From IMG/VR virus record IMGVR_UViG_3300038463_000730, positions 124,001-188,000 of that record: a stretch of 64,000 nucleotides of DNA; one strand, 5' to 3'. The position numbers and the translations under genes are program-made. A model generated the notes under the pieces. The model had not been told where the DNA came from. It saw nothing but the letters and a program-made list of their open reading frames with translations, and did not search any database. Of this stretch, positions 20,459-29,500 are shown in pieces. Numbering within the stretch: position 1 is the stretch's first letter; each line of letters begins with the position of its first letter. The DNA is from a virus.

Positions 20459-20491
20459 GAACCGGTGTTCCGGTTCAGCGGCTATTTTTTT
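20459..20491 (-). promoter_or_regulatory. Programmed -1 ribosomal frameshift signal
   Basis: The slippery heptamer A AAA AAA (20485-20491, read GCA AAA AAA TAG in frame 0) is followed by an 8-base spacer. Then comes a perfect 7-bp hairpin, GAACCGG / CCGGTTC with loop AACA (20459-20476). The frame-0 stop TAG (20482-20484) is immediately after the slippery run. Slipping one base back reads ATA GCC GCT GAA and joins the downstream chaperone frame without a stop. Confidence 0.92.
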
Positions 20492-21234
20492 GCGTCTTCA
20501 ATAACCTCTTTCAACTGTGCATCAGTCTTGATCGCAAAATTGTCACGAGCTTGATTATCCATCGCTCCAAGTTCAGCATGCAAATACTTCTGTAAAGAAA
20601 GGTCAAGGTCTTCAACCCATTCGAGTCGTGCTTCAAAATCTTCTGTACCCAATACCTGATCAATCGGTACTCCGTCGATACGATAGATGGCGTAGGCAAG
20701 TTCTTGGCGTCTCGCTTCGAATACGATCTCAAGTTTCGGCACATTCGTTACGGCTCGCACAGCTTCACGCATCTCACGTGCTTTTAACGTACGTAAGGAA
20801 AAAACAGTCGGGTGGTCTCCACCTTGAACCGTAACATCTTTTTTGATGCGGCCTAGTCCGGCGAGATACTCCATCCGTTCACGTCCAAAAGACGAAATCG
20901 GGATATTGCCGGAAGTCTTCTGACGACGAAGCGCAGACATCTCAGCTTCAATACGCGCAGTTTCCTCCGAACGATTCACCATCTCTTGCTGACGACGTTG
21001 ACGATCGTGCTCTTCACGATATGGATTAACCGGCTGACCTTGAGCCTGCTGATATTGGGGCTGCTGATAAAGCTCGGACCCCTGCATGTCACCATACTGA
21101 GGAGGAGCCCCGACAAATCCACGTTGCGGGGGCTGCTCAGACGTAACATCGGGAACTTCGAATGTACGATGTTCCCGACGAGGTCTAACCTGTTGCTGAG
21201 GATTATTGATCGAGCTGTTAATTCCTGGTGGCAT
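20482..21234 (-). CDS. Tail assembly chaperone, upstream (frame 0) product
   Basis: A 250-residue protein between the tube gene and the tape measure gene. The first 90 residues are Gln/Pro-rich and disordered (QQPQYQQAQGQPVNPYREE). The remainder is helical, with a KKDVTVQGGDHPTVFSLRTL strand segment and an MREAVRAVTNVP segment as in tail assembly chaperones of large myoviruses. It ends at the A7 frameshift site, so two products are expected: this protein and a longer fusion. An AT-rich box (TATATA) lies about 35 bases upstream of the ATG. It is not expected in the mature virion. Confidence 0.85.
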   Translation of the reverse strand: MPPGINSSINNPQQQVRPRREHRTFEVPDVTSEQPPQRGFVGAPPQYGDMQGSELYQQPQYQQAQGQPVNPYREEHDRQRRQQEMVNRSEETARIEAEMSALRRQKTSGNIPISSFGRERMEYLAGLGRIKKDVTVQGGDHPTVFSLRTLKAREMREAVRAVTNVPKLEIVFEARRQELAYAIYRIDGVPIDQVLGTEDFEARLEWVEDLDLSLQKYLHAELGAMDNQARDNFAIKTDAQLKEVIEDAKK

Positions 21235-21298
21235 ACTATTCCTTTATTCTTGAGACTTACTGAGCAGTATATATCGCCGGGTATAACTATGTTCTTAC

Positions 21299-21952
21299 TT
21301 AGAACGCTCCGCCTAAGAATGCATTGATCAAACCTGGGGCATCCATCGAGCCACGACGTCCACCGACGTCTGTAGACTGCTCAATTGGATCCTTGAAGAA
21401 TGTCAAGTTACGTGTTCCACCATCTGCAATTGCCGTGTTACCACCGACGAAGAAGCTCTTGATAACTTCAGCTTCGAAGCTCATATCCTCGATGATGATA
21501 AAGTCAGTTGCGCTGTATGTTACACCAGTGCTGGTAATCCATACGTTTGAAACCTTCGTTACAATCGTTGCTGGATCATTCAGTGGGTCGGTGCTATCTG
21601 ATGGCGCGTTCTGTGTGTCGATGATTTCGATATCGAACGGGTATCGCTGCGAAGCCACGTGGACATAGCCACGGCTGAACGCCTCGGCAACACGCAAGCG
21701 GTCCAAACGGACACGTTTGCAAGTTCCCTTGATATCGACCGATTTCATTGGAGCTGAGTCGATGTGACCATCTGTTCCAACTTCATCAATCATCTTGACC
21801 GAACGAGTTTCGTTGATCGTAATGCTTTGCAATGCTCCTACAGCCTCAACCCCAACCTTGATGATGATGTTAGTCGAGAGTGATACCTGAGTACGATTCG
21901 TACCTCCTGGTCCACCAATTGGAGTGCCTGTTTGCGGGTATTGTCCAGCCAT
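21299..21952 (-). CDS. Tail tube protein
   Basis: A 217-residue protein immediately after the sheath gene. It has the tube-family pattern of alternating strands: STNIIIKVGVEAVGALQSIT, a SVKMIDEVGTDGHI loop, and a long segment ending FIIIEDMSFEAEVIKSFFVGG. The sheath-tube order with a 26-base spacing is conserved in contractile tails. The subunit should form hexameric rings of the inner tube through which DNA passes. GAGGA lies 8 bases before the ATG. No unusual features are seen. Confidence 0.88.
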   Translation of the reverse strand: MAGQYPQTGTPIGGPGGTNRTQVSLSTNIIIKVGVEAVGALQSITINETRSVKMIDEVGTDGHIDSAPMKSVDIKGTCKRVRLDRLRVAEAFSRGYVHVASQRYPFDIEIIDTQNAPSDSTDPLNDPATIVTKVSNVWITSTGVTYSATDFIIIEDMSFEAEVIKSFFVGGNTAIADGGTRNLTFFKDPIEQSTDVGGRRGSMDAPGLINAFLGGAF

Positions 21953-21978
21953 TTGTTAATCCTCTAAGTTATACCTGT

Positions 21979-24795
21979 TTATCCAGAAATTGTTCCGACG
22001 CTTGTCTGAATGTAGATCCAATTTACTGGGTAAGTTGGCTGGACCTGCACTGAAATATCCCACTGACGTGGTTCAACCGGATCACGCTTGACAATCAAAC
22101 TTGCAAATTTTGTAATCAAACCCTGTCCGATGAACGATGTTAGGAGACCTTCTGCTCGCGATGTGAGCGATGCGAGCAACGATGGATCTTCTGGCAATCC
22201 AATGTATCCCTGGAAGCCTGTACGTAGAGACTTCGCAATCGCATCACGAATGAATACGATCGACATCTCCTGCTCTTCTGGGAAACCACTGTTCGTAGTT
22301 GTCAATCCCTGGACAATCAATCCACCGCCCGATACTGGCTGAGCCAAACAGATTCCCGCAGTAACCAACTCGCGTTGAATGACTGGAGAGTACATGTCCG
22401 TGCTCGCAATCGTGAATCCGGACAAAACCTTGTTTGTCAACGGCATCGCGACATTTGGTGTACCGGAGTAGAAACCACCGGCCGCAGCTGCCATATAGAA
22501 TCCGTGAACCTGATTGAGCGATGTTCCGGCCTGGACCGTGATCGTATCAGGATAGAAATATTGGCAACGGAATGTGTCTCCAAATGCTGCATCGACTGAG
22601 TAGTTAGCTAGGTCGGAGATATCACCGTTCAGAATCTCTGTTACAGTGTTACCATGGATACCTTCCAAAACTCCCAAGCTCTCAACTGCCGCAAGCGTAT
22701 TTCCAAGAACATTGTCTACTGTCAAACCGGAGATAGCTCCGATCAACGCGACACGCTCATGCTTGTTCAGAATGTTGCTCTGTGTAATACAGTGAACAAC
22801 CGTGTTCTGGAAAATTGCAGAAATGGTCTGGTTTGGTAGTGGCACGACGATATCAACATCGACCGTTTCCAAAGAAGCCAAAGCGTTAATCCAACCAGCA
22901 TCGTAGAACGAAGCATCGCGTGCATCGACAATCGTAACTCGTAGTCCGTAACCGTTCGGTACGACCGACTGGTTGATCAAGATCTCAGAAGACGTGCTGC
23001 TCGTATCGACCACCTCGAACGTAACCTGTGTCTCGTCGAGGAAGAACTTGCTAATCTTTACAACCGATGTAGACGTGAACGCCGTAATCAGGAATGTACC
23101 GTTGTTACCTGGGTTAGTTGCATCCTGAATCACGACGTACTTACCAACCATTCCGCTGGTAAATGGCGCAGATGGCGCAGTCAACGTTGCCGTTGTGTAT
23201 GTCCCGTTGACAAACGGTGGAGCATCCTGATCCTGAGCACCGCGTGTAATCGTTACCGTACCGGCTCCGAATGGAACCGTCGTACCACCTAGGGTAGCAA
23301 GTGTTGCGCCGTTGATGAGTGGGTTTGTTTCGTTAACAAAGTCACCCGCTGTGATATACAGTTCACCGTTCAGTACTCCACCGACGAAGTATGTTCCAAT
23401 GTTCGAAGCATTGGTTGTGTCGAAAATATTAACTTCGTTCAATCCGCCGTTGTAATCGAGCTGCGTGAACAAGAATGTTCCGCTGCTGAGAGTCGCGACA
23501 CCAGGAATGTTGATCGAAGCTTCGAGGACACCGTCCTGTGCGTACTTCGTTACTTCTGGCTCTTCGATAACGGTATAGTCGTATCCGAAATCCGTTGTAT
23601 CGAAAACAAACTGACTAACAGTTGGGTCAGATCCGACCGTGTAGTACTCTACCTTGTTCGGGATGATCTGCTTCTCAACACCCGTTGTCGGATTCGTTAC
23701 GAAGAAGTGAATGTCTGAATTGAAATCCGGCACAACTCCTGTTGGAAGTGGGAAAAGATAATCTTCAACATTTGTGCTCGTCGCAACAACCTTATCCGAA
23801 AGGATGTACGATGTACGACGTGGGAGTGCTGGCGCGGTCTGCAATGCCATAACGCCTGGTGTGCCGTTTGCGAATGCAAGCTGAGCACCCATCGATAGAG
23901 CATTGTTCACGACAATTGAATCGGAGATATTTGCAGCCGGAGTGACACTTGGCGTACCGCAGTTCGCCGTGACATCCTTCATGCTTGTATAGAAAACTGG
24001 ATTATTGATGTCCGAGACCGCGATATAGCTAGCAGTCAACGAATCATTCTTGATTAGTGAACCACTCTGTACCTGGACCGTAAACATATCACCCTGAATA
24101 AAATCAGGGGCGCTGAGTGTCATGTCCTGAGCAATAGCGAATGACAAGATTCCGTTCGTTACAACGACACCGTCTGACAACCAAACAATCGGGTTGCCGT
24201 AACCGTCTAGTGGTGATCCGCTGATCGTACCGAAAGCTAGGAACCGTGCAGTCTGTGGGACCGGGTTACCGTAACCGTCACGCTGAACCGAGATGCACTT
24301 GATCGACCAAGTTTCGGTCGGTGCGTTCGTGTCCACAACAGCTAAGTTCTGAAGCGTGCCTTCACCTACGTTGATTGCTCCGGCTTTGTAGAACAAGCCA
24401 CCCTGGTCAACCAGGTAAGCTTGCTGCAACTCAATCTCGCCCGTGGTCGGGTCGAGACGATAGTCGAATGCATCACTAAATGTCCCGGAGTCAATCTTCT
24501 CTTCGATACCCTTGAGAAGGACTCCATTACGAAACAACTGTGTGCGATTAGCAATCTCTGGAAAGAGACTCAATAAGAAGTGTCGTCCATCCGCTCCCGA
24601 TACTGATGTATAGGTTGCGTTTAGTCCATCGTTCCCACCGCCGATAGCTGATGAAACGATAACTTCACTTCTCTGACCTTCGCCCATTATTGCGACGATT
24701 CGTGCGCCACCAGGAACAGAAACGCCTGTTGTCAGTGTTTCTACCTCTACATAAACGCCTGGTGTTGCATTACTTGCGCCTGGTATGTTAGCCAT
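21979..24795 (-). CDS. Tail sheath protein
   Basis: A 938-residue protein. The N-terminus, NATPGVYVEVE (residues 9-19), and the C-terminal domain are typical of contractile sheaths. The latter runs from SLRTGFQGYIGLPEDPSLL through ITKFASLIVKRDPVEPRQWD to VQVQPTYPVNWIYIQTSVG and includes the conserved strands that interlock neighbouring subunits. It is longer than T4 gp18 (659 residues); the middle 500 residues are presumably surface-exposed domains. Two RDGYGNP/LDGYGNP motifs are present. AGAGGA precedes the ATG at a suitable distance. The 143-base region upstream (24796-24938) is the longest gap in this half of the module and may hold a promoter, but no clear one is visible. Confidence 0.93.
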   Translation of the reverse strand: MANIPGASNATPGVYVEVETLTTGVSVPGGARIVAIMGEGQRSEVIVSSAIGGGNDGLNATYTSVSGADGRHFLLSLFPEIANRTQLFRNGVLLKGIEEKIDSGTFSDAFDYRLDPTTGEIELQQAYLVDQGGLFYKAGAINVGEGTLQNLAVVDTNAPTETWSIKCISVQRDGYGNPVPQTARFLAFGTISGSPLDGYGNPIVWLSDGVVVTNGILSFAIAQDMTLSAPDFIQGDMFTVQVQSGSLIKNDSLTASYIAVSDINNPVFYTSMKDVTANCGTPSVTPAANISDSIVVNNALSMGAQLAFANGTPGVMALQTAPALPRRTSYILSDKVVATSTNVEDYLFPLPTGVVPDFNSDIHFFVTNPTTGVEKQIIPNKVEYYTVGSDPTVSQFVFDTTDFGYDYTVIEEPEVTKYAQDGVLEASINIPGVATLSSGTFLFTQLDYNGGLNEVNIFDTTNASNIGTYFVGGVLNGELYITAGDFVNETNPLINGATLATLGGTTVPFGAGTVTITRGAQDQDAPPFVNGTYTTATLTAPSAPFTSGMVGKYVVIQDATNPGNNGTFLITAFTSTSVVKISKFFLDETQVTFEVVDTSSTSSEILINQSVVPNGYGLRVTIVDARDASFYDAGWINALASLETVDVDIVVPLPNQTISAIFQNTVVHCITQSNILNKHERVALIGAISGLTVDNVLGNTLAAVESLGVLEGIHGNTVTEILNGDISDLANYSVDAAFGDTFRCQYFYPDTITVQAGTSLNQVHGFYMAAAAGGFYSGTPNVAMPLTNKVLSGFTIASTDMYSPVIQRELVTAGICLAQPVSGGGLIVQGLTTTNSGFPEEQEMSIVFIRDAIAKSLRTGFQGYIGLPEDPSLLASLTSRAEGLLTSFIGQGLITKFASLIVKRDPVEPRQWDISVQVQPTYPVNWIYIQTSVGTISG

Positions 24796-24938
24796 ATTCT
24801 AATTCCTCTGAAAGTTAATTCAACTAAAATGTCTTGTTATTGCCTGATCCCGATATTTTGAGGCGTCGAAACGAAGTCGAATTCCAGGCGTAATGAAAGA
24901 GAAGTCTATCCTAGATACTAGAAATTTGATATTTCGAC

Positions 24939-25760
24939 TCAAAGATTAGATAGTATTTCTACCAAAGTCTGTTGGTAATTGATTTCTAGTCCAGGAGCGA
25001 CCTGTGAATTGGGGTTCGATAGGTCCCTGAAGTCGATGACAAAATTAAGAACTTCCAATACGTTCCGGATCGGGATATTACGTCTCCATTCCGAACGATA
25101 CGTAATAGACACAGTCTGCTTGAATAGCTTGTCGTTACGATCTTCGGTTTCCGTGCCAGCCCCCGCCGATACACCCTTAACGAAGAAACCTGCATTTTGT
25201 AGGTTTCCACGTTCAACGTCCTCGAACAAAATCGTAACCAGTTCGATCAGATCATCCCGAGATCGGAGACTTCGAGTCATGATATCGATCGTAATCGTGC
25301 CTTCGTAGCCTCCAGCATAGATAAACGACTGTGGAACCTTAAATGTCTTAATGTTCCCGAAGTTGTCTTTGTATACGTCCCAGTCCCATTGAATACTTGA
25401 CCGCTCGTTATTGAAAGATAGCGGTACGAACCTGGCTCCACCGTGACGAACGATGATCGCCGGGTAGAACACAACGTCGTAGCGATAGCTCTCGCCTATG
25501 AAGAGACGTGTCGAACGATCGTCGTGGTAGCCAGCATCCTGAGGAAGATCGGTTTGATCAGGAGTCTTAGGGAAGCCGTACTCGTCGTAGACGAAATGGT
25601 AGAATGAATCCTTATTAAAGAACTCTCGTAATGTCGCGACGACGATTTCCTTCGGGAACACAATCATGCTGTTCTGCATGATGTAGTTCAACCCAGGAAG
25701 ATCCGAACGATAGAAGTTATTTGTGGGGCACATCCTTATTTGATGCAAGAAAAGTAGCAT
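24939..25760 (-). CDS. Probable tail completion / terminator protein
   Basis: A 273-residue soluble protein immediately upstream of the sheath gene. The core, with TITIDIMTRSLRSRDDLIEL, a VERGNLQNAGFFVKGVSAG segment, NDKLFKQTVSITYRSEWRR and IPIRNVLEVLNFVIDF, looks like an alpha/beta protein of the tail terminator type (gp3/gp15-like), a role fitting its position. The start is uncertain: ATG 25760 lies in a 9-bp stem (25751-25759 with 25783-25791) and has no clear Shine-Dalgarno, while ATG 25733 has an AAGG directly adjoining it. The upstream neighbour is a plus-strand lipoprotein gene, so this gene begins a new transcription unit. Confidence 0.7.
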   Translation of the reverse strand: MLLFLHQIRMCPTNNFYRSDLPGLNYIMQNSMIVFPKEIVVATLREFFNKDSFYHFVYDEYGFPKTPDQTDLPQDAGYHDDRSTRLFIGESYRYDVVFYPAIIVRHGGARFVPLSFNNERSSIQWDWDVYKDNFGNIKTFKVPQSFIYAGGYEGTITIDIMTRSLRSRDDLIELVTILFEDVERGNLQNAGFFVKGVSAGAGTETEDRNDKLFKQTVSITYRSEWRRNIPIRNVLEVLNFVIDFRDLSNPNSQVAPGLEINYQQTLVEILSNL

Positions 25761-25791
25761 CCGTCAGGATTGGCTTATTCAGTGCTACTTT
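25751..25791. other. Stem-loop over the possible start of the tail completion gene
   Basis: A 9-bp perfect inverted repeat (25751-25759 and 25783-25791) encloses 23 bases. On the minus-strand mRNA it covers the ATG at 25760, so it could hide that start or act as a weak boundary structure beside the lipoprotein moron. No T-run follows on either strand strong enough to call a terminator. Confidence 0.45.
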
Positions 25792-25839
25792 AATTCCAAC
25801 TATCTTTTACGAGGCTCGTTCATAATCGGATGCTTTTAG

Positions 25840-25869
25840 TTGACATGTCGGAAAGTCGATCTACTCTAT
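25840..25869 (+). promoter_or_regulatory. Putative sigma70-type promoter of the lipoprotein moron
   Basis: A perfect -35 consensus TTGACA (25840-25845) is followed after 16-18 bases by a weak -10 (TACTCT or CTCTAT, 25862-25869). It lies about 55 bases upstream of the plus-strand lipoprotein ATG. An independent host-type promoter is what a moron expressed from a prophage or early in infection would need. The -10 match is poor, so this is a candidate only. Confidence 0.5.
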
Positions 25870-25922
25870 GACGACGACCTCGAAACTGACCAAGCTATTC
25901 AACCAAGGACAGGGAGCTAGTC

Positions 25923-26597
25923 ATGCGACATGTAGCGAAATTCACTGTGATCTCGTGCCTTCTGAGCGGAATCGGGTGCGGCGGCACTCCTCAGACCACG
26001 GAAGTCGTCGTAAACAACCCCGGTTCCAGTGGCGGAACGGATGGCGGCTCTGGCTCCGGCTCTGGCTCCAGCTCAGGCGGCTCCGGCTCTTCTAGTGGCT
26101 CGGGGTCGGGGTCAGGCTCGGGCTCGTCGAGCGGCTCTTCCAGCGGTGGAGGGTCTGGTTCCAGCTCGGGCGGAAGCGAAGATGCAGGCGTTGACGCAGC
26201 CTGCCAAGGTCAGTTCGAATGTGGAGCGGCCGATACCAAATGTGGCACGTTCACTGACAACTGCGGCAACCCGGTCGTGTGCTCGTGTCAGGACACAACC
26301 TTCACGTGCGGAGCACCTGGGATCGTTGTGAACGATGCCGGAGAAACAACGGGTATTGCAACGAGCCCGACCCAGTGCGGGCTTGATTGCACCCAACATT
26401 TCGGGGCCGGTGGAGTCTGCCCAGGTCTAAGCTTACCGAACGCCGGAACGTCGTACTACTGCAACGACGGGCCGTACTACCTGACGTTGACGTTTACCCA
26501 GCGCTATCCGAATTGTAGCTACTACTCTTCGACGAGCCAATTCGTCGAGCACGACGCAGGAGTCCCGAGCGGACAAGCCGTGTTGTGCTGCGAATGA
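25923..26597 (+). CDS. Secreted Cys-rich lipoprotein, host-type moron
   Basis: A 224-residue plus-strand gene in a minus-strand late region, with AGGGAG 6 bases before its ATG. A short signal peptide (MRHVAKFTVISCLLSGIGCGG) leads to a Cys at residue 19 or, with a more canonical VISC box, residue 12. Residues of about 35-85 are a pure Gly/Ser linker. The rest carries about 14 Cys, including an ECGAADTKCGTFTDNCGNP block spaced like surface lipoproteins of Myxococcota (Polyangia). The coding sequence is visibly richer in G+C than its neighbours and contains GGCTCN tandem repeats. It ends one base before the fibre gene's stop on the other strand. The likely role is lysogenic or infected-cell surface modification such as superinfection exclusion; this is inference. 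Transfer from a host is likely. Confidence 0.82.
   Translation: MRHVAKFTVISCLLSGIGCGGTPQTTEVVVNNPGSSGGTDGGSGSGSGSSSGGSGSSSGSGSGSGSGSSSGSSSGGGSGSSSGGSEDAGVDAACQGQFECGAADTKCGTFTDNCGNPVVCSCQDTTFTCGAPGIVVNDAGETTGIATSPTQCGLDCTQHFGAGGVCPGLSLPNAGTSYYCNDGPYYLTLTFTQRYPNCSYYSSTSQFVEHDAGVPSGQAVLCCE
26043..26165 (+). repeat. Gly/Ser-coding GGCTCN tandem repeat
   Basis: Short tandem hexamer-like units (GGCTCT, GGCTCC, GGCTCA and variants) encode the Gly/Ser linker of the lipoprotein. Slippage would change linker length in multiples of two residues. Confidence 0.75.
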
Positions 26598-29500
26598 TTA
26601 CATCCGTGTTGGATCTAGATTGTAGATCGACACGTTGATAATCGGCGCTGCCCAAGAAGCGTAAGCCAATCCGGACGGATCAGGAGACTGAATCTGAAGG
26701 ATATAGCTAAAACTCGAATCGTCCAGCACAAGGCCGCCTGGTATGGTGCATACATATGTACCAACGCTCGGTGTTGTCCCGCTCCAAGAGAACGTGGCTC
26801 CTTGTGCTGTATTGGTCGCTCCAGGGCCATTTATGGATAGAGTAATCGGCGTAGATGCTCCCTGGTTATTCGGGTACGCATAGAGCGAAATAGACGGACC
26901 AGCGGTCCATGGTTTTCCAGGATGTCCTAGTGCGTAGGTAATGTTAAAGCTATTCATCGTAGATCCATTCGGGAATCTCGAAATAGCAAGCTGCATTTGC
27001 CCTGCGCTACCTGCCGTACCGTCAAGCGTTGAGAACAAAGTCGTTCCCGGTCCTCCAGCGCCAAGGTTTCCGCTGTAACCGTAGGTGACGGAAGCACCAC
27101 CGACATAACCGCCCCAGATAGCTGGCTGGCATATGTTCCGCACAACCGGAACAATCAACGGTGGAATGTTTTCAGAGTAACTGTGCAGGTTGGCAAGATT
27201 TGAACGAATCAACGATGCACTGTTGCTGTAGACAACCAATGTATAGTTGGAAGCGCCATCTACCGTTTCTGAATCGAAGAAGTTGCCAGTAACACTTACA
27301 AGTCCTGACGAAGACGTAACATTAATGTAAGACGCGATTACATTCGTGTAACGATAGAATTGGTTACCCGTAATCGTGCATTGACGTCCGTTGACTCCGT
27401 AATATGTGATGAACGTTCCGGTGCCGGATTGGTTGAGGCAACCGTCGAACGTGTTATCCGTGATCGACCCACCCGGAGCCATGAATACACAGTTGTCGTA
27501 ATAGTAAATCGTTTGTGGCGTTAGAGTGTTGTCCGTGTGAGAACCGACGAAGAACATGTTTCCACTGATTTTCACGTTTCCAACGTCTCCGCCCGAACCT
27601 GAGTTCGCATCGCAACGAATAGCCGAATTCGATGGAGTTCCACGATCCTCTAGAGCGTCTACGTTTCCTATGTAGTTCCCAAGGAACGTCGTCGAGTAAG
27701 CCAGGAATCGATTATTCAATATCTGGAGTGTCGTGGCGTGCGTCGAGAGCGTTGTCGTATCATTATTGCCGATTTGCGCCTGAACCCAGTTAACCGTGTT
27801 CTCGCGAATGATAGTCGAGCCGATCCAGTACGTTCCGTCGCCACCAGTCTGGTAGCGGTGAAGACCGTCCTCGCAGGCCGTAGCAATCAAGTGACACGAG
27901 TTACCTGCGATGATCAGCGTCTCGTCCTTGTCACGAGTTAGCTGGCTCAAGTTCGGTGTGTTGCGTGGATAATCGAGCTGGTGCCAGTACAGAATCGCAC
28001 CGCACACGTTATTTTCGATGTGAACGTTGATCATTGCGGTAGATGATCCGGGAGACGAACCGTTTCGCTGTGCGCCCAAGAAAATCATCTGATTCTTGTC
28101 ACAATAGTTTTTATTGATGTGACAGTTGATAAGTTTCGGAGCTTCGTTGCCGCTCGTATACCCGGCCGGGTGACCAGTTAGAAGCGCAAACGCCGGAGCC
28201 AAATCATCTACCGATGTCGTAGATATGAACTGATTATTCTCGATGTAGAAGTTCGACAGAAATGTGTCAGCCGCAGCATTAGCTTGAACGGCGTAGAACG
28301 AGATTACTGGGTAACGATTGACCGTTGTCGTTGTAAACTTACAGTTACGAATATAGATGTTCTGAATGGTTTGGTCTGAGAACAAACCAGCGATTGCTCC
28401 ATACGTAGCCGAGCTAACAGTGGGAGGAGGTGTCTGAGGCGATGATGGACCGGTGCAGTTGACTAGGTAAGACGACGACCACGTTGCATCATTTGTTGCA
28501 TCGTAATTGTACGTGATGTTACATCCGTCGAACGTTGTGTTGCTTTTAACATTGAAACCAGTCTGACCGTTCACAGTTATTGTGCAACCCTTGAAGCTTG
28601 CAAAAGACCCGGCAGCAAAAGATAAGAACGCTCCAGGGGCAAGGCTCATCGTGCAGCCATTGAACGCCATCGTCATGCCAGAAGATATCGTGATTGTGTT
28701 TACAGCTGCAAAGATAATGTTGCAATTATTGAACGTTACGTTGCCACCGTTGGTAAGCATCGCCAACGTGGTACCGAAATTAAACGTACAGTTATTGAAC
28801 GTTACTTGCCCACCTTCAAAGAAGTTGATGCCGTACCCGTCATTGAAAGTACAGTTATTGAATGTTGATACGCTTCCTGCCTGGAAAGCTAGACCGGTGA
28901 ATCCGCCACCAAGGAATGTAAACGTTATGTTTTCAAAATTGGCAACTGAAAACATATCAAATAGTGAGTTTGCCTGAAAAACAAAGGCCCCAGCTCCATC
29001 ACCAATAAAATCAACTGGTTGAGGATAACTCAGTGTCAAAGCGCCAAGAATTGAATTGCTGCCTTTTACTTTGATGCGAGATTCGTAAGACGAATTGTAT
29101 TTGAGATACGCATTAACCACTGCAAACTGTGAGAAGTTCCCAGTGCTCGGGTCCGCGCTCAACACTGGGGAGATGTTCTGATCCGAGTTCCGAATGAATT
29201 TACGAACGTCGGTCACAAACGCCGATGCGCCCTGCTGATTGAATAGATAGAGTGGTGTCAAATCTTTGCGTGTATTGAGCAAAGATGAGAATGTTGTTGA
29301 ATCAACCGGGTACGATACAAGTGTCGTTGGATTGTAAAGAGTAAGCAATCGACCAGGATTGTTTATCGCATTGACCGTAGTGTCGTAGTCCGTAATAGGA
29401 ATGGTCTGAATCTCTGCTTTTTGGTTAACACAGATAACCCAGTTCACACCGTTGATTGGCGTTCCGCCGTTGTTGTCTTGAACAGCCGGGATATTAACAG

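Noticed and set aside
24796-24938. Promoter before the sheath gene
   Set aside because: The 143-base gap is suggestive, but only weak AT-rich words and short imperfect hairpins are present, so no site is called.
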